From positions 10,885,294-10,949,293 of the forward strand of contig NC_084834.1 of assembly GCF_033115175.1 (NCBI RefSeq): 64,000 bases of DNA, read 5' to 3'. Source of the DNA: Lepus europaeus (taxonomy: Eukaryota > Chordata > Mammalia > Lagomorpha > Leporidae). The notes under the pieces were generated by a model. The model saw only the letters and a program-made list of their open reading frames with translations. It had not been told where the DNA came from and made no database searches. Of this stretch, positions 1 through 11,300 are shown piece by piece. A program made the position numbers and the translations under genes. Position 1 is the first letter of the stretch; the number at the start of each line of letters is the position of its first letter.

Positions 1-74
1 AACTAATCCATAACACACAGCAAGATATTCCTTTACATTGTTCAATTATCCCTACTTTTTTGAAATCTATAGGG

Positions 75-343
75 AAAGAAAGTGGTTTTCCATCTGCAGG
101 ATCACTCTCCAAATGCCCACAGCAGCTGTGGCGACGCTTGGCCAAGTTCAGAAGCCTGGATCTCCAGCCAAGTCTCCTGGGAGGGTGGCAGAGTCCAAGT
201 ATTTGAATCAACAATGGATGCCTCTCAGAATGCGCAATAGCAGCAAACTGGATTAGAAGTAGAGGCAGAGGCAGGACTGAACACAGCTACTCTGCTATGG
301 GATGCAGGCTTCCAAAAAGCAGCTGCACCAAAATGCCTGCCCC
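75..343 (-). mobile_element. Degenerate lagomorph SINE, antisense
   Basis: Diverged antisense SINE. It keeps the 'ctctccaaatgcccacagc' block seen in other old copies here (for example near 62,540) and the 'gggatgcaggc...cctgcccc' 5'-end block in reverse. It is much more diverged than the other CSINEs, so probably an old subfamily. The frames at 38-256 and 297-629 cross it and are not genes. Confidence 0.6.
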
Positions 344-596
344 AAAACACCTTTTGCAGAGCTCTTCATTTCAAAGCAACACTCTTCTCGTGTCCCACAT
401 TCCACCATCAGCACATTTCCACCACGGTTATTTTGTATCTCCTTTCAAAAGCAAGAAAACTTGCCCCATACATGGTCAAGCTCTGGTTTTCAATTTCACA
501 GTATTTGGTCTTGGGTTCCAAGACGGCGGAGTAGGGAGGGAGCCTACTGTTCTAGCCCAGGAGAAGATAGCTTTAAAAAAAGTGGAGAGATTGCCT

Positions 597-1376
597 CAGT
601 TTGCACCCACACAGAAACACAAAGTGTAAAAATACTGTGTCAGTGCTAGTTATAGCATTACTTCACATTGGACAACACATTAAGGACAGATCCCACATGG
701 GATGTAAGTACACAGTGACTCCTGATGTTGATTTAACAATTTAACACTCTTGTTTATGGCATCAGCAATCTCCCTAGGCTCTAGTCATGGGTTGCCAACG
801 CTATGGAAGCCTTTAAGGTTCGCCGTCTTTGATCTTATTCCGATAGGGTCACAGTCAAAGTGGAAGTTCTCTCCTCCCTTCAGAGAAGGGTACCTCCTTC
901 TTTGATGGCCCCGTTCTTTCCACTGGGATCTCAATCGCTGCAAACTGAGGAAATCTTTACACAGTATATACTGAATCGATCTTCTGTATATAAAGAAAAC
1001 TGGAAATGGAAAAAAAAAAACATGGTTTTAAATTGGAAATTGCATAGAAAATTAATCAATTTTTAAAAAAATATCATGTAGGATCTCTGTCATTAATGTG
1101 CTGTACACTGTGATGTAATACTATAACTAGTACTCCAACAATATTTTTCACTTTGTGTTGCTATATGGGGGCAAACTGTTGAAATCTTTACTTAACATAT
1201 ACTAAACTGATCTTCTGTATGTAAAGAGAATTGAAAATGAATCTTGATGTGAATGGAAGGGGAGAGGGAGTGGGAAAGGGGAGGGTTGCGGGTGGGAGGG
1301 AAGTTCTGGGGGGAAACCATTATAATCTATAGCTGTGCTTTGGAGATTTATATTCATTAAATAAAAGCTTTAAAAT
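597..1376. mobile_element. Twin-primed (5'-inverted) L1 3' UTR insertion
   Basis: Short L1 copy inserted in the L1-1 5' UTR. Bases 597 to about 937 match the L1 3' UTR in antisense; about 938-1,376 match its 3' end in sense and finish with AATAAA-like and A-rich sequence. The host sequence aaaaaaagtggagaga is repeated perfectly at 575-590 and 1,377-1,392, giving a 16-bp TSD. An inverted 5' part joined to a sense 3' part within one TSD is the known product of twin priming during L1 target-primed reverse transcription. Confidence 0.88.
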
Positions 1377-2331
1377 AAAAAAAGTGGAGAGAGCATAGTC
1401 TCAGAGAAGAGTTAGGGAGAAAGCAGCAAAGGAAACGCTACCAAAATTAAAGGGACATGGTGGACATACATAGAGGGTGTGGGTGCCCAGGCTCAGGACT
1501 CCAGCAGCAGAGCCTACACACCAGCATTGGAAAGGGGGGTGGGAGTGAGACCAGACTGCAGAAGCCCAAGCCACTGGCAAAAAAAGCAAGAACCTAGAGG
1601 GAACCCAGCTTGGAACCCCATGGGGGATAGTGTACCGGCTAAACTAGAGGAGGGAAATTTAAAAAGGACAATCACTATACAATGGCATCCTGTAACAAGC
1701 CGATAGAGCAGGCACCATTTTAGACATGTAACAGCTGTGCCAGCTCGTGTCCGTGCCCAGCAACAGCCAAATGGAGACCCTGACTGGTGGGGAGAACTAA
1801 CAAGGGGGACAGGAGCCTGTGACTATGTGAGGCTTCTCTACTGGGACTGTGAAAAAAACTGAGGGTGTGAGGCAGGATCCACGGTGAGGCTGGGACTCTG
1901 GACACTCACACTGGGAGACTCCACACGCTCAGGGTTTCCTGGTTACCTGGACAGAGACATCGCTGGGGAATCTGAACTTACACTGAGGACTGCACAGATC
2001 CTTTGTGTGCTCCTTGGGACAGAGTGGATGAATATTATAGCCACTGGGGCTAGCGCTAAGGCACTGGTCTCCATTAAGGAGAGGAGCTCGGCTGAGCAGA
2101 ATAACTTTCCCTTCTGATAAAAAAGAGAGCGAGATTTATCATGCCAAACCTGGGCGTGTCAACATAGGCATGCCCTTAACCCTGGAGAACTGAACAGAGC
2201 TCTCTGACCACATCCACTACAAGCCTCTAGAGATTCAAAAGCAGACATTCCACTTATCTACACAGTCACAGTACAAATATAAAACCCACCAGAGTAAAAA
2301 AAAAATAAAAGTACAATGAGTATCTCCACAA

Positions 2332-3330
2332 ATGCCAAACAACAAATGCAGCAATTCAAGAAACAAGAAGGAAGAAGACAACATGAAGTCCCCAAAAGAA
2401 CACAATGCTTCCATGCTAGATTGTGAAGATGATGAGATGGAAGAAATGCAAGAAATGGAGCTCAAAAAATTGATCATAAGATTACACAGAAATAATCAGA
2501 AGCAAATGCACAAACTACTGAAATCCAAACAGCATATGAAAGGAAATTTCTCCCATGAAATTGAGATCATAAGGAGAAATCCAAATGAAATGAAGAATTC
2601 AACAGAACAAATACAAAAATGCAACCGAGAGCCTTAATAATAGAATTAGTGAAGCAGAAGAAAGGCTATAGGACTTGGAAGACAAAGCACAGGAAAGAAT
2701 ACAGTCAAACCAAAGATAAGAAGAGGAAATTAGAAGCCTAAAAAACACAGCTGGAAATCTACAGGATACTATAAACACACACACACACACACACACACAA
2801 CATTCGGGTTCTAGGAGTTCCTGAAGGCATGGAGAGAGAGAAAGGATTAGAAAACCTTTTTAGTGAAATATTAACAGAAAACCTCCCTAGTTTGGAGAGA
2901 TAAAAGGACATCCAAGTACAGGGAACACACAGGAAACCTAATAGACATGGCCAGAAAATATCCTCACCACAGCACATTGTAATCAAACTCACCACAGTAA
3001 AACCTAAAGGGAAGATTCTAAAATGTGCATGAGAGAAACGCCAGATTATTTTCAGAGAATCTCCAGTTAGACTCACAGCAGACATCTCATCAGAAACCCT
3101 ACAAGCTGGGAGAGAATGGTGAGACATAGTCCAAGTCTTAGGAGAAAAAAAACTGTCATCCCAGAATATTATACCCTGCAAAGATCTCATTTACGAGTGA
3201 AAATGAAATAAAGACCTTCCCTAACAAAGAGAAATTAAAACAATCTGTTGCCACCTGTCCAGCCCAACAAAAAATGCTTAAGGATGAGTCACACACAGAA
3301 ACACTGTCATCACTATGAAAGAAGGTGAAG
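2332..3330 (+). pseudogene. L1-1 ORF1 remnant (L1 ORF1p, broken)
   Basis: Remnant of the RNA-binding chaperone ORF1p that coats L1 RNA. The frame opens at 2,332 with MPNNKCSNSRNKK, a start shared with the L1-5 copy (ATG at 52,603), and runs 101 codons to a stop at 2,637. Further conserved pieces lie in shifted frames: a coiled-coil part around 2,640-2,760, a 'VPEGMEREKGLENLFSE'-type RRM segment around 2,815-2,870, and the C-terminal 'FRESPVRLTADISSETLQA' segment around 3,050-3,110. A (AC)12 microsatellite at 2,775-2,798 interrupts the middle. Several frameshifts and stops make it nonfunctional. Confidence 0.85.
2775..2798. repeat. (AC)12 microsatellite in L1 ORF1
   Basis: Twelve AC units inside the ORF1 remnant between the coiled-coil and RRM-like parts. 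The equivalent point in L1-5 (about 53,050) has no such tract, so it expanded after insertion. Confidence 0.95.
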
Positions 3331-3673
3331 GAAGAAAATGAATCAGTGAAAGTTCAAAGAAAATTCAAACTAAAAAATGGGAATATTTTTGGAAAAATGG
3401 CAGGAAAAAGTTATTACTGATCAATAGTCACCTTGAATGTAAATGGCCTCAACTCCCCCATTAAAAGGCACAGACTGGCTGAATGGATTTAAAAAACATC
3501 TATTTGCTGCCTACAAGAATCACATCTCATCAAGAAAGACGCATGCAGACTGAAAGTGTAAGGGTGGAAAAAGATATGCCATGCCAACAGAAACCAAAAG
3601 GAGTTGGTGTGGCCATTCTAATATTAGACAAAATAGACTTTAACACAAAAACTGTTAAAAGAGACAAAGGATA

Positions 3674-3885
3674 GGCCTGGTGCTGTGGCACAGTGGGTTA
3701 ACACCCTGGTCTGAAGTGCCAGCATCCCATATGGGCACTGGTTTGAGACCTCGCTGCTCCACTTCCAATCCAGCTCTCTGCTATGGCCTGGGAAAGCAGT
3801 AGAAAGGTGGCCCAAGTCCATCAGCGCAGCTCCAGTCATTGTAGCCAACTGGGGAGTGAACCAGCAGATGGAAGACTGATCGACC

Positions 3886-3924
<39 letters not shown>

Positions 3925-3971
3925 CTGCCTCTCCTCTCTCTATGTAACTCTTTCAAATGAATCAATCTTTT
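3674..3971 (+). mobile_element. CSINE, sense
   Basis: Lagomorph C-repeat SINE in the L1-1 endonuclease region. It shows the 'ggcctggtgctgtggca' head, the body block 'gctatggcctgggaaagcag', a (CT)n run at 3,890-3,920 and 'tgtaactctttcaaatgaat' at the 3' end. It abuts an antisense CSINE, so the two form an inverted pair. Confidence 0.9.
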
Positions 3972-4330
3972 TTTTTTCTTTTTAAAAAAATTTTATTTTT
4001 ATCTTTTTTTTTGGTACAGGCAGAGTGGACAGTGAGAGAGAGAGACAGAGAGAAAGGTCTTCCTTTTTGCCGTTGGTTCACCCTCCAATGGCCACCGTGG
4101 CCGGCGCACCGTGCTGATCTGAAGCCAGGAGCCAGGTGCTTCTCCTGGTCTCCCATGGGGTGCAGGGCCCAAGCACTTGGGCCATCCTCCACTGCACTCC
4201 CTGGCCACAGCAGAGAGCTGGCCTGGAAAAGGGGCAACCAGGACAGAATCCAGCACCCCAACCAGGACTAGAACCCGGTGTGCCGGTGCCGCAAGGCGAG
4301 GGATTAGCCTATTGAGCTGTAGCGCCAGCT
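3972..4330 (-). mobile_element. CSINE, antisense
   Basis: Antisense CSINE. It has a T-rich start (reverse of the A tail), 'ggcagagtggacagtgagag', 'gccgttggttcaccctccaa' and a reversed head 'ctgtagcgccagct'. It belongs to the subfamily whose 5' half reads 'ggctcaacaggctaatcctc' in sense. The frames of about 100 aa on both strands here are SINE shadows. Confidence 0.92.
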
Positions 4331-5106
4331 AAAAACTTTTATTTTTAAATATAAATTCTGAAAGTACAACTTTTGGATTATAACGGCTTTCCCCCCCATA
4401 ACCTTCCTCCCATCTGCAACCATCCCATTGCCCACTCCCTCTCCTATCCCATTCTTCATCAAGATTCATTTTCAATTATTTTTATATACAGAAGGTTAAC
4501 TTGGTATATACTAAGATTTCAACAGTTTGTACCCACACATATACACAATGTATAAAGTACTGTTTGAAGATTAGTTTTACCATTAATTTGCATAGTATAA
4601 CATATTAGGGACAGAGGTCCTACATGGGGAGCAAGTGTACAGTGACTCCTGTTGTTGATATAACAATTGACACTCTTATTTATGACACTAGTCTTGTTTA
4701 TGTGGTCCCTTTGACACTTAATCCTAACTTTTTGATCAATTATGAACTGAAACTGATCACTTTGACTAGTAAGATGGCATTGGTACATGCCACCTTGATG
4801 GGACTGATTTGGAATCCCATGGAACATTTCTAGCTCTACCATTGGGGTAAGTCCGAGAGAGCATGTGCCAAACTATACATCTCTTCCCTCTCTTATTCCC
4901 ACTCTTATATTTAACAGGGATCACTTTTCAGTTAAATTTAAACACCTAAGAATATTTGTATGTAAACGAAAGAGTTCAACCAATAGTATTAAGTATAAAA
5001 AAAATACTAAATGGAATAAAACAGTAAGTTTTTCCTTTACAGTCAGGACAAGTGCTCATCAAGTCATTGTTTCTCATAGTGTCTATTTCACGTCTACAGA
5101 TTTCCC

Positions 5107-5452
5107 GTTTTTTTTTTAAAGGCAGAGTGGACAGTGAGAGAGAGAGAGAGGGACAGAGAGAAAGATCTTCCTTTGCCGTTGGTTCACCCTCCAATGGCCG
5201 CCGTGGCCCACGTGCTGCAGCCGGCACACCACACTGATCTGAAGGCAGAAGCCAGGTGCTTCTCCTGGTCTCCCATGCGGGTGCAGGGCCCAAGCACCTG
5301 GGCCATCCTCCACTGCATTCCCGGGCCACAGCAGAGAGCTGGACTGGAAGAGGGGCAACCGGGACAGAATCTGGCACCCGGACCGGGACTAGAACCCGGT
5401 GTGCTGGCACCGCTAGGCGGAGGATTAGCCTACTGAGCAGTGGTGCCAGTCT
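5107..5452 (-). mobile_element. CSINE, antisense, in antisense L1
   Basis: Antisense CSINE inserted in the reversed L1 3' UTR. TSD cagatttcc is at 5,097-5,105 and 5,453-5,461. It has a T-rich start, 'ggcagagtggacagtgagag', and ends with the reversed head 'gagcagtggtgccagt'. Confidence 0.92.
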
Positions 5453-5629
5453 CAGATTTCCTTTTAGATGCTAATTTAGTTGTCACTGATCAGGGAGAAT
5501 ATATGATATTTGGTCCCTTTGGGACTGGCTTATTTCACTAAGTATGGTGTTTTCCAGATTTCTCCATTTTGTTTCAAATGACCGAATTTCTTTTTCTTTT
5601 TTTTTTTTTTTACTGCTGTATAGGATTCT

Positions 5630-5945
5630 TTGTTTGACAGGCAGAGTGGATAGTGAGAGAGAGAGAGAGAAAGGTCTTCCTTTTTGCCGTTGGTTCACTC
5701 TCCAATGGCTGCTGCAGCCGGCGCATCTCGCTGATCCAAAGGCAGGAGCCTGTGCTTCTCCTGGTCTCCCACGCGGGTGCAGGGCCCAAGGACTTGGGCC
5801 ATGCTCCACTGCCTTCCCGGGCCATAGCAGAGAGCTGGCCTGGAAGGGGGGCAACCGGGATAGAATCTGGCGCCCCAACTGGGACTAGAACCTGGTGTGC
5901 CGGCGCCGCAAGGTGGAAGATTAGCCTGTTAAGTTACGGCACCGG
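5630..5945 (-). mobile_element. CSINE, antisense, with perfect TSD
   Basis: Antisense CSINE in the reversed L1 ORF2 end. The 17-bp TSD ctgctgtataggattct is perfect at 5,613-5,629 and 5,946-5,962, pointing to a fairly recent insertion. Confidence 0.95.
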
Positions 5946-8900
5946 CTGCTGTATAGGATTCTATAGAGTACATATTCCATATTTCTTTAGCCAGTCTACT
6001 GTTGAAGGGCATTTAGGTTGATTCCATGTTTTAGCTATTGTGAATTGAGCTACAATAAACATTTAAGTGCAGACAGCTCTTTTATCAAATAAAAAACTCT
6101 TTAAGAGAGAAAGAGAGAGAGAGAGGGCACTATGTAATGATTAAGGGATCAATTCAACAGGAACATGTAACTACTATAAACATATATGCACCTAATCACA
6201 GGGCAACTGGCTATTTAAAAGAAATGTTAAAGGATTTAAAGGGAGACTTAGACTCCAATGCAATAGTAATGGGGAACTTCACTTCTCTGCTTTTAGCAAT
6301 GGACAGATCAACCAGAAAGAACATCAACAAGAGAACAGCAGATTTAATCGATGCTATACACCAAATGGACTGAACAGAGATCTATAACACTTTTCATCCT
6401 ACAGTCGCAGAATACACATTCTTCTCAGCAGTGCATGAAACTTTCTCTAGGACTGCCCACATATGAGGCTATAAAGGAAGTTTTAGCAAATTCAAAAAAA
6501 AAAAAAAATCAAAATCATACCATGCATCTTCTAAGACCACAACGGAATGAAGCTGGAAATCAGCAACTCAGGAATCTCTAGAGCATATGCAAACATGGAG
6601 ACTGAACAACATGCTCCTGAATGAACAGTGGGTCAAACAAGAAGTCAACAGAAGAATCAAAAAATTTCTGGAAACAAATGAAGACAACATAACATATCAA
6701 AACTTATGGGATACAGCAAAGCAGTGTTAAAAACAACATTTAGAGCAATAGCTGCCGACATCACAAAACTGGAAAAGCACCAAATAAATGAGCTATGTAC
6801 ATCTCAAGGATCTGGAAAAAACAACAGTAAACCAAACCCAAAACTAGTAGGAAAAAAAAATAGAGGAGAAATCAACAAAATTGAATTAAAAAATATAAAA
6901 GATAAGCAAAATGAAGAGCTACTTTTTTTAAAAAAATAAACAAAATTGACACACCATTGCCCAACTAACCAAAAAAAAAAAAAAAAGACCCAACTCAATA
7001 AAATTAGAGATGAAAAAGGAAATGTACAACACACACCACAGAAATAAAACCAAATCATCAGAAATGACTACACAGAGCTGTATCCCAACAAACTGGGAAA
7101 TGTAGAAGAAATTCCTAGACACATATAAGCTACCTAAATTGAGGCATGAAGACATAGAAAACTTAAACAGACTCATAACCAAGACAGAAATTGAATCATT
7201 AATAAAGGCCCTCCCCACAAAGAAAAGCCCAGGACTGGATGGCTGCACTGCTGAATTCTACCAGACATTTAAAGAAGAATTCACTGCAATTCTTCTTAAG
7301 CTATTCGAAACAGTTGAGAGGGAATCCTCCCAAATTCATTCTACAAAACCAGCACCACCTTAATTCCTAAACCTGAAAAAGATGCAACAGAGAAAGAGAA
7401 TTACAGGCCAATTTCCCTGAAAAACATACATGCAAAAATCCTCAACAAATTCTAGCCAATTGAATCCAACATCAGAAAGATCACTCACCCAGACCAACTG
7501 GGATTTATCCCTGGTATGCAGGGATAGCTTAACATTCACAAATCAATCCATGTGACACATCACATTCGAAAAATGCTGACAAAAACCGTATGATTATCTC
7601 AATAGATGCAGAGAAAGCATCTGATAAAATACAACAGCCGTTCATGATGAAAACTCTAAGCAAATCGGGCAAAACTTGGAAGCATTCCCACTGAGATCCA
7701 GTACCAGACAGGGATGGCCACTCTCACCACTGCTACTCAATATAGTCCTGGAAGTTTCAGCCAGAGCCTTAAGGCAAGAAAAAGAAATCAAATGGATACC
7801 AATTAGGAAAGAGGAAGTCAAAATTCCCTAGCTACAGATGACATGATTCTATACGTAGGGGATTCAAAAAAATGCCACTAAGACTCTACTGGAACTTATA
7901 GGAGAGGTTGGTAAAGTAGCAGGATATAAATTCAACACACAAAAATCAACAGCCTTTGTATAAACAAACAATGCCAGCTGAGAAAGAACTTCTAAGATCG
8001 AACCCATTCACAATAGTTATAAAAAGTAAAATACTTTGGAATAAATATAACCAAGGATGTCACAGATCTCTCCAATGAGAATAACAAAACATTACAGAAA
8101 GAAATAGAAGAAGATATCAAAAAATGGAAAAACCTTCCATGTTCATGCTTTGGTAGAGTCAATATCATCGAAATGTCCATTCTTCTGAAATCCATTTACA
8201 GATTCAATGCAAGACTGATCAAAACACCAAAGACATTCTTCTCAGATCTAGAAAAATGATGCTGAAATGCATATGAAGACGCAGGAGACCTCGAATAGCT
8301 CAAGTCAGCTTATACAACAAAAATAAAGCCTGAGGCATCACGGTACCAGTTTTCCAGACATACTCCAAGGCAGTTATAATCAAAACAGTCTGGTACTGGT
8401 ACAAAAACAGATGGATAGAACAATGGAACAGACAGACTAGACACACCAGGAATCAATCTACACATCTACAACCCATTTATCTTTGATCAAGGAGCTAAAA
8501 ATCCAATCCCAGGAGCAAGGACAGTCTCTTCCTGAAATGGTGCTGGAAAAACTGGACTTCCATACGCAGAAGTATGAAGCAAGGCCCCTACCTTATCCCC
8601 TCACATAAAAATCCACTCAACATGGATTGGAGACGTAAATCTATGTCCCAACACCATCAAATTATTAGAGAACATTGGAAAAACCTTGCAAGACATTGGC
8701 ACAAGCAAAGAGTTCTTGGAAAATACCCCAGAGGTGCATGCAGTCAAAGCCAAAATTAAAAATGAGATTACTTCAAATTGAGAACTTTCTGTATGGCAAA
8801 AGAAACAGGAAAGTGTAGAGGCAACCAAAAGAATGGGAGAAATTATTTGCAAACTATATAACTAAGAAGGATTAATAACCAGAATCTACAAAGAGATCAA

Positions 8901-9540
8901 GAAACTCCCTAACAACAAAAAACAACCCAGTTAAGAGATGGGCCAAGGACTTAAACATTTTTCAAAACAGGATATCCAAATGGCCAACAGACACATGAAA
9001 AAATGTTTAGGATCACTAACCATCAGGGAACTGCAAATCAAAACCACAATGAGGTTTCGCCTCACCCCAGTTAGAATGGCTCACATACAGAAATCAGCAA
9101 ACAGCAAATGCTGGTGATGATGTGGGGGAAAAGGTACCCTAATCCACTGTTGGTGGGAATGCAAACTGGTAAAACCACTTTAGAAGACACTTTGGAGAAA
9201 CCTCAGAAGTCTGAATATTTTCCTACCATATGACCCAGCCATCCCACTCCTTCTACGTTACCAAAGAGAAAAGAAATCATCAAACAAAAGAGCTATCTGT
9301 ATCTCCATGTTTATTGCAGCTCAACTCACAATAGCTAAGACATGGAATTAACCTAAATGCCAATCCATGGAAAACTGTATAGAGAAATTATGGGATATGT
9401 AATCTATGGAATACTACATTGCGGTAAAAAAAAAAAAAATCCCATCGTTTGAAACAAAATGGAGGAATCTTGAAAACACCATACTTAGTGAAATAAGCCA
9501 GTCCCAAAGGGACAAATATCACTTTCTCCCTGATCTGTGA

Positions 9541-10748
9541 CAACTAACAGAACACCTAAAAGGAAACCTCTAGAAGTGAAATTGACACTAAGAGAAGCAA
9601 TGACTTGAATAGCCCTTGTCTTGACTGTCGAGAAACAGTTTATGATTTTATTGTTTTCACTATGCTCTTTTTCTACTTAATGCCATTGGTTGAGCTCTTT
9701 ACTTAACATTGAATTAATCATAGTTGTTTAAATCCATTTGAAAATAGATCCAAGTTAAAAAAAAATAAGAAATGGAATAAGAAAGAGAAGAGATGTACAG
9801 TTCAGCAAAAAGTTCCCATGGACTTACCCCTAAGGGTAAAGCTAAAAACTTGCCATGGGACTCCAAATCACATGAAGCTGGGTGGTACTAATGCCATCTT
9901 ACTAATCAAAGTGATCATATTAAGTGTGTAACTTATCATATAGATAGGATGAAGTGTCAAAGGAATCACATAAATAAGACCAAGTGTCTGCAAATGACAA
10001 TAGAGAGAATTAAAAAGGAGAGAATGATCCAACATGGAAAGCAGTCCACACAGCAGACTCATATAACGACAATTGCCCTAAACAGCACTCTGACCACAGA
10101 ATCAGCTCTTAAGGCATTTGGATCTGACTGAAAGGCCCATGAGAGCATTTCAGGCATGGAAAGCCAAGATACTGTGGCAAAAAAATGATCACCATGAAGG
10201 ACGTCTGTGAGTGAGATTTGCGGGTAAAGAAGAGGCCATCAAAGAAGGATGAGCTTTTCTTTGAAGGGAGAACCTCCACTTTGCTTGTGGGCTTGTCTAA
10301 ATACTGACAGAGTTCGTGGACTCAAAATGCTTCCATAGCCTTGGCAGCTCATGTCAAGAGCCTCAGGCAATTACTGATGTCATAAATAAGAGTGTCAACT
10401 GTTAAGTCAACATTACAGGAGTCACTGTGCACTTACTCCCCATGTAGGACCTCTGTCCTTAACAAGTTGTACTATGAGAATTAACTGTAGAACTTGTCTT
10501 CAAACAGTACATTATACTTTGTGTGTGTGTGCAAGGGTGTAAACTGTTGAAATCTTTACTTAATACAGAGTTGGGCTTCTGTATATAAAGAAAAGTAAAA
10601 ATGAATATTAATGAAGAACGGCATGAGTGAGGGAGCAGGAGGTGGGATGAGACTGGGGGGTGGGAGGGTGAGTATGGGGGCAAGAACTGCTACATTCCTA
10701 AAGATGTACCTATGAAATTTGTATTCATTAAACAAAATCTTTCTTAAA
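9541..10748 (+). mobile_element. L1-1 3' UTR with G-rich tract
   Basis: Sense L1 3' UTR of about 1.2 kb. It includes a segment shared by most copies here ('ggcatttggatctgactgaa' near 10,110) and a terminal G-rich tract at 10,625-10,685, then 'tgtattcattaaacaaaatc'. The ending differs slightly from L1-3 and from the copy at 38.5 kb (ATTAAATAAAAG), so it is another subfamily or an older copy. Confidence 0.85.
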
Positions 10749-10898
10749 AAATTCACAGTATTCATACCACACAAAACACTGGATGATGGGTGCATTATGA
10801 ACACCCTGATGCTAAAGTGCACCGGAGATGGTCATTTATGCAATCATCCCACTAAAAATATAAATTATAATTGTGACAGCTGCTATGAAAGGGGAACT

Positions 10899-11085
10899 GG
10901 GCCTGGCTTTATGGTATAGGGAGTTAAGCTGCAACTTGCAGCACTGGAACCCCATATGAGTGCTGGTTCGAGTAGCAGTTGTTCCACTTCTGATCCAGCT
11001 CCTTCCTAATGTGCCTTGGAAAGCAGAAGAGAATGGCCCAGGTTTTTTGGCCCCTATGCCCACCATGTGGGAGACCAGGAAGAAA
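10899..11085 (+). mobile_element. CSINE, sense, 3'-truncated
   Basis: Head 'ggcctggctttatggtatag', B-box-like 'ggttcgagtagc' and the 'cacttctgatccagctcc' block are present. It stops in the 'gtgggagaccaggaagaa' region without the CT-rich part or A tail. Diverged from consensus. Confidence 0.8.
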
Positions 11086-11139
11086 CATTACTATGCTCCT
11101 AAGTCTGCATATATATTAAATACATGACATTCGTTCACT

Positions 11140-11300
11140 TAACATTTTTATTAGATTTCATTTAAGGTAAACAAAATTCATGTATTTCACACGTACAAAT
11201 TTAGGAACATAGTGATACCTCCCACCCTACCCTTCTTCCCATCCACTCTCCCACCCTTTCTCCTCCTTCCTCTATTATTCCCAAGAATTGTATCTATGAA
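11140..11300 (-). mobile_element. Old antisense L1 3' end fragment
   Basis: The C-rich segment 'cctcccaccctacccttctt' (11,220-11,275) is the reverse of an L1 3' UTR polypurine tract, preceded by reversed AT-rich 3' terminal sequence. It is more diverged than the copies at 4.3 or 27.6 kb. Right boundary uncertain. Confidence 0.6.

Larger units (their letters stand above)
4331..6100 (-). mobile_element. Antisense L1 3' end nested in L1-1
   Basis: 5'-truncated antisense L1. From left to right it gives the reversed 3' end (C-rich tract at 4,385-4,450 equals the G-rich 3' UTR tract), reversed 3' UTR to about 5,450, then reversed ORF2 3' end ('actggcttatttcactaagtatgg', 'ttccatgttttagctattgtg') to about 6,090. 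Two antisense CSINEs lie inside it. A probable TSD for the block is ttaaaagagacaaag at 3,655-3,669 and ttaagagagaaagag at 6,101-6,115 (two mismatches). L1-1 ORF2 resumes just after. Confidence 0.85.
3380..9540 (+). pseudogene. L1-1 ORF2 remnant (endonuclease/reverse transcriptase)
   Basis: Remnant of L1 ORF2p, the endonuclease and reverse transcriptase of L1. The endonuclease start (TLNVNGLNSPIKRHRLAEWI) is at about 3,425-3,490; the frame then breaks at the nested insertions and resumes near 6,125 with 'INIYAPNHRATGYLKE'. The reverse transcriptase domain runs about 7,150-8,300, with '[14 protein letters not shown]...[10 protein letters not shown]' and 'QLGFIPGMQG' visible. At the catalytic motif (about 7,830) the frame reads LATDDMILY where the family has F/YADD. 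A C-terminal region up to about 9,540 is recognisable. Many stops and indels are present. Confidence 0.87.
506..10748 (+). mobile_element. L1-1: nearly full-length LINE-1 with nested insertions
   Basis: Sense LINE-1 in the canonical order: 5' end (GACGGCGGAGTAGGG near 522), 5' UTR, ORF1 remnant (about 2,332-3,330), ORF2 remnant (about 3,380-9,540), about 1.2 kb of 3' UTR, G-rich tract and an A-rich end near 10,748. It is flanked by a probable TSD: aatttcacagtatt at 492-505 and aaattcacagtatt at 10,749-10,762 (13 of 14 match). Without the two nested insertion blocks (about 0.8 and 2.4 kb) the element is about 7 kb, normal for a full-length mammalian L1. Both ORFs are broken, so it is inactive. 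Confidence 0.9.

Noticed and set aside
3962-5888. Many frames of 80-144 codons on both strands
   Set aside because: They are translations of CSINE copies; the same phrases (for example ALPGHSRELAWKRGN) recur at every CSINE in the window.
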